Assembly: GCF_002043005.1 (NCBI RefSeq)
Contig: NZ_CP020330.1
Coordinates: 4,172,001 to 4,236,000 of the forward strand
Length of the DNA: 64,000 bases
Source of the DNA: Martelella mediterranea DSM 17316
GTDB lineage: Bacteria > Pseudomonadota > Alphaproteobacteria > Rhizobiales > Rhizobiaceae
Direction: 5' to 3'
The notes under the pieces were generated by a model. The model searched no databases. It was not told the origin of the DNA and was given only the letters and a program-made list of their open reading frames with translations. Position numbers and translations under genes: made by a program. Below, piece by piece: positions 54,823 through 63,862 of this stretch (positions are counted from its first letter, which is position 1; each line of letters starts with the position of its first letter).

Positions 54823-55170
54823 ATGGCAAGCGCGTCCTATACCCACCGCAAGATCCGCGACCGGCTGAGTGCAGCGGTCTGCATCATCTTCGCGCTTTAT
54901 ATGGGCTATCTCGCCCATCAGGACGGCGTGGCGCTGGCGCCCTCGATCTTCTACGGGCTGATCGCCTTCGTGCTGCTCGCCATCGTGCTGATGGTGCTGC
55001 GCAGCTTCATCTACGCGCTGATCATAGCGGCGCTCCTGGTCTGGCTCGCCGCCTATATGGGCTTCGACTGGGCCGACAGGCTGATCGCCTATGTCGACCA
55101 GCTCTTGACCCTCGGCTACCAGGAATCGCTGAAGCTGTTCATGGAAGCGAAGGAGCCGATCGCCACGTGA
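54823..55170 (+). CDS. Uncharacterised small membrane protein, predicted general-stress gene
   Basis: A 115-residue protein with three hydrophobic segments (about 16-32, 43-58 and 61-76) and charged ends. I do not recognise a family. It starts after AGGGAGAT. It has its own EcfG-type promoter, which separates it from hemW upstream. Codon use and GC content match the neighbours. A strong GC hairpin follows the stop, before the convergent mnmA gene. Confidence 0.82.
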   Translation: MASASYTHRKIRDRLSAAVCIIFALYMGYLAHQDGVALAPSIFYGLIAFVLLAIVLMVLRSFIYALIIAALLVWLAAYMGFDWADRLIAYVDQLLTLGYQESLKLFMEAKEPIAT

Positions 55171-55193
55171 CCCGGCGGCCTGCCGCCGCCGGG
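55171..55193. terminator. GC-rich hairpin between convergent genes
   Basis: CCCGGCGGC (55171-55179), loop CTGCC, GCCGCCGGG (55185-55193): perfect 9-bp arms directly after the stop at 55170 and 12 bp before the mnmA stop. There is no T tract, so termination, if any, may be Rho-assisted or due to the stem alone. Confidence 0.5.
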
Positions 55194-55205
55194 AGGCGAT
55201 GACGA

Positions 55206-56399
55206 TCAAGCCGCGAGCCCATCCATGAGGCTCTTCAGCGCCGCCTCGGCTTCCGCCGAGCGTTCGGAACGATCGATGAAGCCGCCGCCGAAGACGCGGG
55301 CCTCGTTGCCGGGGGCGTCGTAGAGCACGCAGGCCTGTCCGTTCGCAATCCCGGCCTCGCCTTCCAGCAGGTCGACATAGACGCCGTTTTCATCGACGCG
55401 CAGCATGACCGGCAGCGGCGGGCGCGTGGAGCGCACCTTGGCGAAACACGCGAAACCGTCGGCCGCCTCGTCGGCAAGCGGGCGATCGCCCAGCCAGTTG
55501 ACGTCGCGCAGATAGATCCGCCGGGTTTCCAGGGCCTCGCGCGGGCCGACGACGACGCGGCGCGAGCGGGCGTCGAGATGGACCACGTAGAGCGGCTCGC
55601 CGGTGGCAACGCCAAGCCCCTTGCGCTGACCGATCGTGTAACGGACGATGCCCTCGTGACGGCCGAGCACGCGGCCATCGAGATGGACGATCTCGCCGGA
55701 AAGCTCGGCATTCGGCCTCAGCTTGGCGATGACATCGGAATACTTGCCCTGCGGCACGAAACAGATGTCCTGGCTGTCCGGCTTGTCGGCAACGATCAGA
55801 CCCATTTCTTCCGCCAACTTACGGGTCTCCGCCTTCGGCAGGCCGCCGAGCGGAAAGCGCAAGAAATCGATCTGCTCCTGCGTGGTCGCGAACAGGAAAT
55901 AGCTCTGGTCGCGCTCGGCATCGACCGGACGGTAAAGCGCACGCCGCATCGGGTTGTCGGCGGTCGGATTGGGCGCGGAGCGGATATAGTGGCCGGTCGC
56001 CAGCGCATCGGCGCCGAGTTCGCGCGCCGTCGTCAGAAGGTCTGCGAACTTGACCGTCTGGTTGCAGGCAACGCAGGGGATCGGCGTTTCGCCTGCGATA
56101 TAGGCCTCGGCGAAGGGGTTGATCACCGTTTCGCGAAACCGCGCTTCGTAATCCAGCACATAATGCGGAATGCCGAGCCGCTCGCTGACGCGGCGCGCGT
56201 CATCGATATCCTGTCCCGCGCAGCAGGAGCCGGCGCGGTGCACGGCCGCGCCGTGGTCGTATAGCTGAAGCGTGATGCCGAGAACGTCATAGCCCTCGCG
56301 CTGCAAAAGCCCGGCCACGACCGAGCTGTCGACGCCGCCGGACATCGCCACGACAACGCGCGTGTCCTCAGGCTTCTTGTCAAAACCGAGTGTGTTCAT
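55206..56399 (-). CDS. mnmA: tRNA-specific 2-thiouridylase
   Basis: A 397-residue enzyme that makes s2U34 in Lys, Glu and Gln tRNAs. PP-loop motif SGGVDSS at 20-26; catalytic cysteines in CVACN (about 124-127) and in the later DSQDICF/FVPQG region of the family. The frame could extend 68 residues upstream, but that stretch is translation of a palindromic repeat (it reads [10 protein letters not shown], a typical artefact of that repeat), so the ATG at 56399 is the start. Confidence 0.94.
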   Translation of the reverse strand: MNTLGFDKKPEDTRVVVAMSGGVDSSVVAGLLQREGYDVLGITLQLYDHGAAVHRAGSCCAGQDIDDARRVSERLGIPHYVLDYEARFRETVINPFAEAYIAGETPIPCVACNQTVKFADLLTTARELGADALATGHYIRSAPNPTADNPMRRALYRPVDAERDQSYFLFATTQEQIDFLRFPLGGLPKAETRKLAEEMGLIVADKPDSQDICFVPQGKYSDVIAKLRPNAELSGEIVHLDGRVLGRHEGIVRYTIGQRKGLGVATGEPLYVVHLDARSRRVVVGPREALETRRIYLRDVNWLGDRPLADEAADGFACFAKVRSTRPPLPVMLRVDENGVYVDLLEGEAGIANGQACVLYDAPGNEARVFGGGFIDRSERSAEAEAALKSLMDGLAA

Positions 56400-56560
56400 G
56401 ATCCGCCAGTCCAGTTCAAGGTTGGATGTGAATCCGATATTTTCCGCTGATATAGAGGCCTTCAGCCAAAGACGCAAGAATACCAGCCTTTCAAGCCGCC
56501 AGGCTGCTGACAAACCCCTGAATGTGCAGTTTGATACCTTCCTGACCTTCCTCACAGGGG

Positions 56561-56673
56561 TCATGCTCGGACTTGATCCGAGCATCCAGGCGATCCAAGC
56601 CATTGAATTTGATAAGAGCTATTGCGAAGCCTTGCCGCGCTGCCTGGATCCTCGTGACAAGCACGAGGATGAC
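56561..56673. repeat. Second type of palindromic intergenic repeat
   Basis: In the 314-bp gap between mnmA and the amidase gene. Hairpin 1: ATGCTCGGA (56563-56571)/TCCGAGCAT (56577-56585). Hairpin 2: ATCCTCGTG (56648-56656)/CACGAGGAT (56662-56670). An outer stem joins ATCCAGGC (56584-56591) and GCCTGGAT (56642-56649). This matches a common alphaproteobacterial repeat with CCAGGC and GGATGAC ends. Only one copy is seen here. The rest of the gap is featureless. Confidence 0.75.
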
Positions 56674-56713
56674 GCCGAATTTGAGGACAGGTTTCTTAAC
56701 AAACTGCCGGTCC

Positions 56714-57580
56714 TCAGGCCGCGATCATTGGCGCGATATAGCCGCCATGCACCCAGCCGCGAATGGCCCCCTCCTCGCCATCAGCCCGTTCGGGCGCGAC
56801 GAAGGCCCAGTCGCCCTCGCGCTTCAGAACCCTAAGCCGGGTGCCGCGCAGCAGCATGCCGGGCGGCACGATCTTCTCGAAGCCAGTTCCGGGACCGCCG
56901 CGCAGGTTCAGCCGACCGGCCGTCACGACATAGGCCTCTTCCCGGCCGGCCGCCTCGCCCATCAGCCCCTGAAACCGGGCCATCGGGAAGGCCGGTCCCG
57001 GATCGGTCTTCCAGCCGCGGGTGTCGATCTCCTCATGGCTGACGATCGCGGCGATCGGATAGGCGGCGATGAGCGCCTGGACGATCTCCAGCCCGGTCTC
57101 AAGCTGGGCTTCCGGGTAGAGCGGCCAGGCGAAGGAGCCCGAGCCGACGCGGGCATGCGGGGCGAGCGTGTAGCCGCCGGCCTTTTTCAGGGCGCGGTCG
57201 TTCATCCGCCGTCCATAGGCATCGATGTAATCGCCAAGGCCGTTCGGCTTCATCCAGCCGGCATTGACGAATTCGATGCCGACGGAATGGCTATTGAGCC
57301 CCTGCAACTCGCCATAGCGCGATGGCCCCGCATGCCAGGCCGTGCGGTTGAACGGGGCGATCTGCCAGGCCGTGCCATCACGATCGACCACGACATGGGC
57401 GCTGGAGCCGCGATTGGTCGTGCCGCCCGCCTCGCCCATCAGCCAGTCGCGGCTCGCCTTGCCGTTCCAGCCGGTGGTGTAATGCAGCACGATGACGACC
57501 GGCGGCTTTTCGCGCGCGGCGCCCAGATTGGATGACTGTCTGTGCCAGATGCCCGGAATTCTGTGGTTCTCGATGCGCAT
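56714..57580 (-). CDS. N-acetylmuramoyl-L-alanine amidase with SH3-like domain
   Basis: A 288-residue protein: Amidase_2 (PGRP-like) domain at about 25-190 with zinc-ligand His in VLHYTT (near 31) and a later HEEID-containing segment, and a C-terminal bacterial SH3 domain (about 215-285, GRLNLRGGPGTGFEKI). No signal peptide is visible with the ATG at 57580; a 29-residue upstream extension is basic but not a good signal. It probably cleaves peptidoglycan stem peptides; it may be cytosolic (AmpD-like recycling) or exported by another route. Confidence 0.85.
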   Translation of the reverse strand: MRIENHRIPGIWHRQSSNLGAAREKPPVVIVLHYTTGWNGKASRDWLMGEAGGTTNRGSSAHVVVDRDGTAWQIAPFNRTAWHAGPSRYGELQGLNSHSVGIEFVNAGWMKPNGLGDYIDAYGRRMNDRALKKAGGYTLAPHARVGSGSFAWPLYPEAQLETGLEIVQALIAAYPIAAIVSHEEIDTRGWKTDPGPAFPMARFQGLMGEAAGREEAYVVTAGRLNLRGGPGTGFEKIVPPGMLLRGTRLRVLKREGDWAFVAPERADGEEGAIRGWVHGGYIAPMIAA

Positions 57581-57665
57581 GACGCCTGCCTTTCGATACG
57601 GTTCGCGATGACCGGAATCGTATGGGCGGCGGCGGCGGCGGGATTTCGCGGGGAAAAACGGGCAC

Positions 57666-57695
57666 AAAAAAAGCGCGGCCGTTGAAGGCCGCGCT
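57666..57695 (-). terminator. Intrinsic terminator after wrbA
   Basis: Minus strand AGCGCGGCC (57695-57687), loop ttcaac, GGCCGCGCT (57680-57672), then a run of seven T (57672-57666). Perfect 9-bp stem, 20 bp after the wrbA stop. Confidence 0.9.
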
Positions 57696-57714
57696 CAAAA
57701 GTCCGGGAGGTCGA

Positions 57715-58314
57715 TCAGGCAGCCGTCTTGGCAGCGATCTTGGCCACGTGCTCGCCCTGGTAGCGGGCGGCGGAAAGTTCGGTTTCGGACGGCATGCGCG
57801 AGCCGTCGCCATCAGTGATCGTCGAAGCGCCATAGGGCGAACCGCCCTTGACTTCCTCGACGCCCATCTGGCCGGCAAAGGCATAAGGCAGGCCGACGAC
57901 GACCATGCCGTGGTGCAGCAGCGTGGGAATGAAACCGAGAATGGTCGATTCCTGACCGCCATGCTGGGTCGCCGACGAGGTGAATACCGAACCGACCTTG
58001 CCAACCAGCTTGCCCTGGGCCCACAACCCGCCGGTCTGGTCGATGAAGTTGCGCATCTGCGAGGCGACCGTGCCGTAACGCGTGCCGCAGCCGAAGATGA
58101 TGGCGTCGTAGTCCGCCAGTTCGTTGGGATCGGCAATCGGCGCTTCCTGATCCAGCTTGAAGCCGGAGTTCTTGGCAACCTCTTCCGGCACCAGTTCGGG
58201 CACGCGCTTCAGGGTTACGTCCGCGCCAGCGGCTTTCGCCCCTTCGACAACGGCCTTGGCCATGGCTTCGATGTGGCCATAGGCGGAATAGTAGAGGACG
58301 AGAACTTTTGCCAT
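57715..58314 (-). CDS. wrbA: NAD(P)H:quinone oxidoreductase WrbA
   Basis: A 199-residue flavodoxin-like protein with the FMN site [14 protein letters not shown] near 5-18 and [22 protein letters not shown] near 77-98, diagnostic of WrbA. It carries out two-electron reduction of quinones, protecting against oxidative stress. Own strong terminator downstream; divergent from the molybdopterin-binding-domain gene. Confidence 0.95.
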   Translation of the reverse strand: MAKVLVLYYSAYGHIEAMAKAVVEGAKAAGADVTLKRVPELVPEEVAKNSGFKLDQEAPIADPNELADYDAIIFGCGTRYGTVASQMRNFIDQTGGLWAQGKLVGKVGSVFTSSATQHGGQESTILGFIPTLLHHGMVVVGLPYAFAGQMGVEEVKGGSPYGASTITDGDGSRMPSETELSAARYQGEHVAKIAAKTAA

Positions 58315-58501
58315 TTGATTGCTCCGGTTTCACTGTTTCAAGTGTTGCATCTTGATATGGCGCGGACAAGGCCGTTGTCGAGACAGCCGGCGATAGACGC
58401 ACTGTTCACAGTCTCGAGCCCGGCAGCGAAAATGCATGCTTGATCAAAATCGCCGTAGGGTCCAGAAATCAGTTCCCCGGCATATCACGGACCAGACCGA
58501 C

Positions 58502-59236
58502 ATGACCCAGCAGCCCACCGCAGCCATGCTCGCCATCGGCGACGAATTGTTGTCCGGACGGACAAAGGACAAAAATATCGGCTATCTGGCGGACGCCATG
58601 ACGCTGGCGGCGATCGAGCTGAAGGAAGTCCGGATCGTCGCCGACGACCAAGAGGCAATCGTGGAGGCGGTCAATGCGCTGAGAGCCCGCTACACCTATG
58701 TCTTCACCTCCGGCGGCATTGGCGGCACCCATGACGATATCACCGCCGACTCGGTCTCCGCCGCCTTCGGCCTGCCGTGCATCTACAATGACGAGGCGAT
58801 AAAGCGGCTGGCGGAAAACTATGCCCGGCGCGGGATCGAATTCAACGAATCGCGCCGGCGCATGGCGCGCATGCCAGAAGGCGCGGCGCTGATCGACAAT
58901 CCGGTCTCCACCGCCCCCGGCTTCGTGATCGGGAATGTCCATGTCATGGCCGGCGTGCCGCAGGTGTTCCAGGCGATGCTTGCCAATGTCATCCCCACGC
59001 TTCAGGGCGGCGTCGCGATCATCTCGGAGGCGATCGACTGCCCCTTCGGCGAGGGTGATATCGGCACAGAGCTTGCCGCGATCCAAAAGGCCCATCCGCA
59101 CACCTCTATCGGCTCCTATCCGCGCTTTTCCGACAAGGGCTTCAACACCCAGCTCGTGGTCCGCGCCCGCGAACGCGCGCTCGTCGATGCGGCGGCGATC
59201 GACATTCGGGCCATGATTGCAGCGCTTCAGGGATGA
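58502..59236 (+). CDS. CinA-type molybdopterin-binding domain protein
   Basis: A 244-residue protein with a MoaB/Mog-like domain (about 6-175): AMLAIGDELLSGRTKDKN at 9-26 and FTSGGIGGTHDDITADS near 70-86. This is the N-terminal half of CinA; the C-terminal nicotinamide-mononucleotide deamidase domain is absent. Members may act as ADP-ribose or related pyrophosphatases; molybdopterin binding is not proven. The ATG at 58502 is preferred; 58436 adds 22 residues without homology. Confidence 0.88.
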   Translation: MTQQPTAAMLAIGDELLSGRTKDKNIGYLADAMTLAAIELKEVRIVADDQEAIVEAVNALRARYTYVFTSGGIGGTHDDITADSVSAAFGLPCIYNDEAIKRLAENYARRGIEFNESRRRMARMPEGAALIDNPVSTAPGFVIGNVHVMAGVPQVFQAMLANVIPTLQGGVAIISEAIDCPFGEGDIGTELAAIQKAHPHTSIGSYPRFSDKGFNTQLVVRARERALVDAAAIDIRAMIAALQG

Positions 59237-59325
59237 TTTTGACACTAGTCAATGCTTTGACCTTCGCAATCGGCGATACCAACGCTACAGTAAGATAACG
59301 CAGCAGTATTCGTGAGGAGGTTTCG

Positions 59326-60168
59326 ATGAGCTACAAGACCATTCTGGCGGTGATGGAATCTCCCGCGCAGCAGGGCGGATTTCTCGATTTCACCTTCGAG
59401 GTCGTGCGCAGCTTCGATGCGCATCTGATCGGCCTTCATGCCGAGGCCGTGACCCCGACCCCGATCGTCGCGCCGATGGAAATCCCGGACCCGATCTCGG
59501 TTCAGTCGATGCAGGAGCTCGCCGAAAAGCGCAGCGCGGAGATCGGCGAGATTTTCCGCACCCGGACCGAAAGAGAAGGCATTTCCTGCGACTGGCGCAA
59601 CATCGTCTCGGCCTCCGGCTTCGCCGGCCCCTCGGTGATCGACAGTGCGCGCGCCGTCGACCTGATCATAGCCCCGCAGCTTGCTTCCGACGCGCCCGGC
59701 GATATCCGCACCAATTTCGAGAACTTCCTGTTCGAAAGCGGCCGGCCGGTGCTGATGGTTCCGCATGTGGCCAAGGCCGCCAAGCCGTTCTCCAAGGTAA
59801 TGGTTGCCTGGAACGGCTCGCGCGAGGCCGCGCGCTCCACTTTCGACGCCCTGCCCTTCCTGAAGAAGGCGGACGAGGTCGAGATCTTCTCGGTCAATCC
59901 GCGTGAGAGCGCGGATGAGGATAGCGGACTTTCCGGCGCGGAGATCGCGGCAACGCTCGCCCGCCACGGCATCAATGTCGTCGCCACCACGGCGCATGCC
60001 GACAAGGCCAAGGCCGGCGAGATCATCGAGAACCGGCTCTCCGACAACTCCGTCGATCTGCTGGTGATGGGGGCCTATACCCATTCCAGGCTGTGGGAGC
60101 TGCTTTTCGGCGGCGTCACCCGCACCCTGCTCGGCTCGATGACGGCGGCAACGCTGATGTCGCGGTGA
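59326..60168 (+). CDS. Tandem universal stress protein
   Basis: A 280-residue protein with two Usp domains (about 1-145 and 150-280). The second ends with LVMGAYTHSRLWELLFGGVT and RTLLGS, close to the ATP-binding pattern G-2x-G-9x-G(S/T). Strong ribosome site GAGGAGG. No EcfG-type promoter consensus is visible upstream; ATP binding and role are inferred from the family. Confidence 0.92.
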   Translation: MSYKTILAVMESPAQQGGFLDFTFEVVRSFDAHLIGLHAEAVTPTPIVAPMEIPDPISVQSMQELAEKRSAEIGEIFRTRTEREGISCDWRNIVSASGFAGPSVIDSARAVDLIIAPQLASDAPGDIRTNFENFLFESGRPVLMVPHVAKAAKPFSKVMVAWNGSREAARSTFDALPFLKKADEVEIFSVNPRESADEDSGLSGAEIAATLARHGINVVATTAHADKAKAGEIIENRLSDNSVDLLVMGAYTHSRLWELLFGGVTRTLLGSMTAATLMSR

Positions 60169-60239
60169 TGACGGCGCAGGCCTTGCAATAAAGCCGGGAA
60201 TGCGGCTATTAGCCCGCATTGTTTGTTGCGGAGCCTGCC

Positions 60240-60740
60240 ATGTCCCTACCCGAAAAAGCCTTCCCCGTTTCGTGGGACCAGTTCCATCGAGACGCCCGCG
60301 CGCTCGCCTGGCGTCTTGCCGGCCTTGAACAGACCTTCACCGCGATCGTCTGCGTCACCCGCGGCGGTCTTGTTCCCTCCGCGATCATCTCCCGCGAGCT
60401 GGAAATCCGCCTGATCGAAACGGTGTGCATCGCGAGCTATCACGATTACACTGATCAGGGCGAAACCCTGCTCTTGAAGGGCATCTCCGAAGAATTGAAG
60501 AAGAATGGCGGCGAGGGCGTCGTGATCATCGACGACCTGACCGATACCGGCAACACCGCCCGCGAGGTGCGCGAAATGCTGCCCAAGGCCCATTTCGCCT
60601 GCCTCTACGCCAAACCGCAGGGCGTGCCCATGGTCGACACTTTCGTCACCGAGGTCAGCCAGGACACCTGGATCTATTTCCCCTGGGACATGGGCTTCAC
60701 CTATCAGGCGCCAATCAAGAAGGCCCCTTCGGACAAGTAA
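60240..60740 (+). CDS. gpt: Xanthine(-guanine) phosphoribosyltransferase
   Basis: A 166-residue type I phosphoribosyltransferase that salvages xanthine and guanine with PRPP. PRPP motif [14 protein letters not shown] near 94-107 and [16 protein letters not shown] near 38-53; the [14 protein letters not shown] end is characteristic of Gpt. The ATG at 60240 is preferred over 60219, which adds seven residues. Confidence 0.94.
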   Translation: MSLPEKAFPVSWDQFHRDARALAWRLAGLEQTFTAIVCVTRGGLVPSAIISRELEIRLIETVCIASYHDYTDQGETLLLKGISEELKKNGGEGVVIIDDLTDTGNTAREVREMLPKAHFACLYAKPQGVPMVDTFVTEVSQDTWIYFPWDMGFTYQAPIKKAPSDK

Positions 60741-60764
60741 GGCGGTCTGCTTTTACACTCATCG

Positions 60765-60812
60765 CCGAAAACAACGAACGCCTGACCAGCTTCCCTTCTG
60801 GTCAGGCGTTCG
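60765..60812 (-). terminator. Long perfect hairpin, terminator between gpt and a small membrane gene
   Basis: Arms of 15 bp, CGAACGCCTGACCAG (60775-60789) and CTGGTCAGGCGTTCG (60798-60812), loop of 8. On the minus strand it is followed by TTGTTTTC, a U-rich tail, so it ends the 60834 gene; the same stem can stop plus-strand transcription of gpt. Confidence 0.8.
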
Positions 60813-60833
60813 CTTCGCGCGGCCGGGGGGTAC

Positions 60834-61040
60834 TTACCGCTTGCGGAGACCGGGGGCTTCCTGCGGAGCCAGATAATGGGTCAGGAGCGGGCCGGAAACC
60901 CAGGCGATCAGCAGCATTGCCGGCAGGAGGAATATCCTGGCCTCGTAGAGCACCGGCACAGTGAGGATGATCCCGACAACCATGGCGCAGCAAAGCACGA
61001 TGACGGCATAGGCAAGAACGCGTAAGGGCAGGTTTTCCAT
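60834..61040 (-). CDS. Uncharacterised small membrane protein, predicted general-stress gene
   Basis: A 68-residue protein with two transmembrane helices (about 8-30 and 36-55) and a basic end (LRKR). Family not recognised. Ribosome site GGAGAA is well placed before the ATG at 61040. It has its own EcfG-type promoter and its own terminator, so it is a complete single-gene unit lying between gpt and rarA. Confidence 0.82.
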   Translation of the reverse strand: MENLPLRVLAYAVIVLCCAMVVGIILTVPVLYEARIFLLPAMLLIAWVSGPLLTHYLAPQEAPGLRKR

Positions 61041-61070
61041 TTCGAGTTCTCCAATTCGTGTTGCATGGTA

Positions 61071-61095
61071 AACGCGAAGTGAAGACCGGAGTTCC
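61071..61095 (-). promoter_or_regulatory. EcfG/RpoE2-type general stress promoter for the 60834 membrane gene
   Basis: Minus strand: GGAAC (61095-61091), 16 bases, CGTT (61074-61071). Predicted transcription start near 61064, with a leader of about 24 nt to the ATG at 61040. Confidence 0.8.
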
Positions 61096-61148
61096 CTGGG
61101 GTTGGCGCTTTTTGCAGATCTCTGCGATTGGAGCCGCTGGCGGATGGC

Positions 61149-62459
61149 TCAGCCGCCGCGCTCCTTGCGCAGCTTGTCCCACCATTGCAGGCGCTTGTTG
61201 ATCTCGCGTTCGAAGCCGCGGTCGGGCGGGTTGTAGAATTTCTGGCGGCCCATTTCGGTAGGAAAATAATCCTGTCCGGAGAAGGCATCGGGCTGATCGT
61301 GATCGTAGCGATAGCCGTCGCCATAGCCTTCCGTCTTCATCAGCTTGGTCGGCGCATTCAGGATATGCTTGGGCGGCAGCAGCGAGCCGTTTTCCTTCGC
61401 CGCCCGCATCGCCGCCTTGTAGGCGGTATAGACGCCGTTCGATTTCGGCGCGGTGGCGAGATAGACGCAGGCTTCCGCCAGCGCCAGTTCGCCCTCCGGC
61501 GAACCGAGAAAATCATAGGCGTCCTTGGCGGCATTGGCGATCACCAGCGCCTGCGGATCGGCAAGGCCGATATCCTCGCTCGCCATCCGCACCAACCTGC
61601 GGCCGAGAAACAGCGGGTCCTCGCCGGCATCGAACATGCGCGCGAGATAATAGAGCGCGGCATCGGGATCGGAGCCGCGCACCGCCTTGTGCAGGGCCGA
61701 AATCAGATTGTAGTGACCATCCTGGCCCTTGTCGTAGATCGGCGCGCGGCGCTGGACGATGTTGAGCAGGCTCTGCGGATCGAGCATCTCGCCCTCGCGC
61801 GCGGCGCGCCAGACCTCCTCCGAAAGCGTCAGGATCGCGCGGCCGTCACCATCGGCCATCATCAGCAGCGTCTGGCGGGCGGCCTCATCGAGCGGCAGTT
61901 TCTTACCCTCGGCCTCCTCGGCGCGGGCGACGAGCTCGGCAAGGCTTTCGGCGTCATGCGGCCGGAAGGTCAGCACGCGGGCGCGCGACAGAAGCGCGGC
62001 GTTGAGCTCGAAGGACGGGTTCTCGGTGGTGGCGCCGACCAGAATGATTGTGCCGTCTTCCATCACGGGAAGAAAGCTGTCCTGCTGGGCCCTGTTGAAG
62101 CGGTGAATCTCGTCCACGAACAGTAGCGTCTGCCGCCCGTTCATGCGCCGGGCGCGGGCCGCCTCGAACACCTTCTTGAGATCGGCGACGCCGGAGAAGA
62201 TCGCGGAAATCTGCTCGAAGGCGAGGCCTGCCTCGCCCGACAGCAGCCGGGCGACCGTGGTCTTGCCCGTGCCCGGCGGCCCCCAGAAGATCATCGAGCC
62301 GAGCGAACCGGACGCGATCATCCGCGTCAGCACGCCATCTGGGCCGGTCAGGTGCGGCTGGCCGGTGACCTCGGCGAGGTGCTTCGGCCGCAGCCGGTCG
62401 GCCAGCGGCCGCTTGCGCTCGATATCTTCCGGAACTTTGGGGGCAAACAGGTCGCTCAT
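61149..62459 (-). CDS. rarA: Replication-associated recombination protein A (MgsA/RarA)
   Basis: A 436-residue AAA+ ATPase of the clamp-loader class acting at stalled replication forks. Walker A WGPPGTGKTTVARLL near 55-69, Walker B LFVDEIHRFN near 113-122, and the C-terminal MgsA_C tetramerisation domain (about 270-430). Start codon overlaps the degP-like stop (ATGA), giving the conserved degP-rarA pair of Rhizobiales. Confidence 0.96.
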   Translation of the reverse strand: MSDLFAPKVPEDIERKRPLADRLRPKHLAEVTGQPHLTGPDGVLTRMIASGSLGSMIFWGPPGTGKTTVARLLSGEAGLAFEQISAIFSGVADLKKVFEAARARRMNGRQTLLFVDEIHRFNRAQQDSFLPVMEDGTIILVGATTENPSFELNAALLSRARVLTFRPHDAESLAELVARAEEAEGKKLPLDEAARQTLLMMADGDGRAILTLSEEVWRAAREGEMLDPQSLLNIVQRRAPIYDKGQDGHYNLISALHKAVRGSDPDAALYYLARMFDAGEDPLFLGRRLVRMASEDIGLADPQALVIANAAKDAYDFLGSPEGELALAEACVYLATAPKSNGVYTAYKAAMRAAKENGSLLPPKHILNAPTKLMKTEGYGDGYRYDHDQPDAFSGQDYFPTEMGRQKFYNPPDRGFEREINKRLQWWDKLRKERGG

Positions 62460-63862
62460 CTGAAGATCTGGTTTATCATCCTGCCGCCGCGATTGATGGA
62501 AAGGCGCCAGAGGCCGGGACTGGCGGCGGCCTGATCTTCCAGCGTGCCGGTAGTATCGATCTCGGTTCCGTTGACCGCGACGATCACATCCCCGCGGGAA
62601 AAGCCGATACGGGCGGCGGGCGAGCCGGCTTCAACCTCCGCGACGACGACACCATCAGATATGTCGGGCAGGCGCAACTCCTCGACCACGCGCGGCGAGA
62701 TGTTTTCCACCGTCAGGCCGGAAAACGGGCTGTTGCCGTCAATCGTGCGGGTATCGCGCGGCGGATCCTCCGGCGCGAGGCCGAGCGGCAACGCGACGTG
62801 GCTGGCCTTGCCGTCGCGCTCGACCGTGAGGTCCGCCTTCTCGCCGATGCCGATCACGGTGAGGCGATAAAGCAGGGCGTCGGGGTGTTCGACCGGCACG
62901 CCGTTGACCGCGGTGATGACGGAACCGGGTTGGAGCCCAGCCTTTTCCGCAGGGCTTGCGTCCCGCACCGCCGAGATAATCGCCCCGCGCGCCGCCTTCA
63001 GCCCCAGCGCCTCGGCCATGTCGGAGGTGACCGGGCCGAAGGTCGCGCCGACATAGGGGCGCTGGAACCGCTCATCCCCGCGATCGGCGGCGGCGAGGAA
63101 CACCTTGACCATGTTCGCCGGTATGGCGAAGCCGATGCCGTTCGACCCGCCGCCCTTGGAGAAGATCGCGGTGTTGATGCCGATCAGCTCGCCCTGCATA
63201 TCGAGCAACGCGCCGCCCGAATTGCCCGGATTGATCGCCGCGTCGGTCTGCAGGAAGAAGCCGAACTCGCCATCGGTGATGGAATTGCGCGCAAGCCCCG
63301 AAATGATGCCGCTCGTGACCGTCTGGCCGACGGCGAACGGGTTGCCGATCGCCAGCGACAGGTCGCCGACCTCGACCGCATCGGAATCGCCGATCGGGAT
63401 CGTCGGAAAATCCTCGTCCGAATCGATCTTCAGCACCGCCAGATCATAGCGGTCGTCCTTCAGCAGCACGGTGCACGGAAACTCGCGGCCGTCGGCAAGC
63501 GCGACCCGCACATCGTCAGCGCCGGCGATGACGTGGTTGTTGGTGATGATCGTGCCGTTCTTCTCCACGATCACCCCGGAGCCGAGCGAGGTCTGCTTCT
63601 CCGAACGGCCCGGCATCTGCTGGCCGAAGAACTGGCCGAAGAACGGATCGGAAAAAAGCGGCGACATGCGGCGCGTCACCATGCGCTCCGCATAGACATT
63701 GACCACCGCCGGCGCGGTCTGCTTCACCAGCGGCGCATAGGAATATTGCAGTTCGGCATCGCTGCCGGGAACCACTCTGTCGGCAGCAAGGGCGGGCTGC
63801 ATGGTCAAGGCCATACCGGCGAAAAGAGCCGCGGCGGAAATGCGTGTGAAGTGTGCCGTCAT
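62456..63862 (-). CDS. Periplasmic serine endoprotease, DegP/DegQ (HtrA) family
   Basis: A 468-residue HtrA protease: signal peptide (1-26, cleavage after ALA), trypsin-like domain with catalytic H109, D139 and S214 (PGNSGGA), PDZ1 (about 265-355) and PDZ2 (about 375-460). It degrades or holds misfolded envelope proteins. The N-terminal loop has FFGQFFGQQ repeats typical of the family. Some 138 bp of upstream DNA to the window edge hold no gene. Confidence 0.94.
   Translation of the reverse strand: MTAHFTRISAAALFAGMALTMQPALAADRVVPGSDAELQYSYAPLVKQTAPAVVNVYAERMVTRRMSPLFSDPFFGQFFGQQMPGRSEKQTSLGSGVIVEKNGTIITNNHVIAGADDVRVALADGREFPCTVLLKDDRYDLAVLKIDSDEDFPTIPIGDSDAVEVGDLSLAIGNPFAVGQTVTSGIISGLARNSITDGEFGFFLQTDAAINPGNSGGALLDMQGELIGINTAIFSKGGGSNGIGFAIPANMVKVFLAAADRGDERFQRPYVGATFGPVTSDMAEALGLKAARGAIISAVRDASPAEKAGLQPGSVITAVNGVPVEHPDALLYRLTVIGIGEKADLTVERDGKASHVALPLGLAPEDPPRDTRTIDGNSPFSGLTVENISPRVVEELRLPDISDGVVVAEVEAGSPAARIGFSRGDVIVAVNGTEIDTTGTLEDQAAASPGLWRLSINRGGRMINQIFR

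Noticed and set aside
56714..57580. Phage or defence origin for the amidase gene
   Set aside because: No holin, phage structural or integrase genes nearby; amidase with SH3 domain is a normal chromosomal gene.
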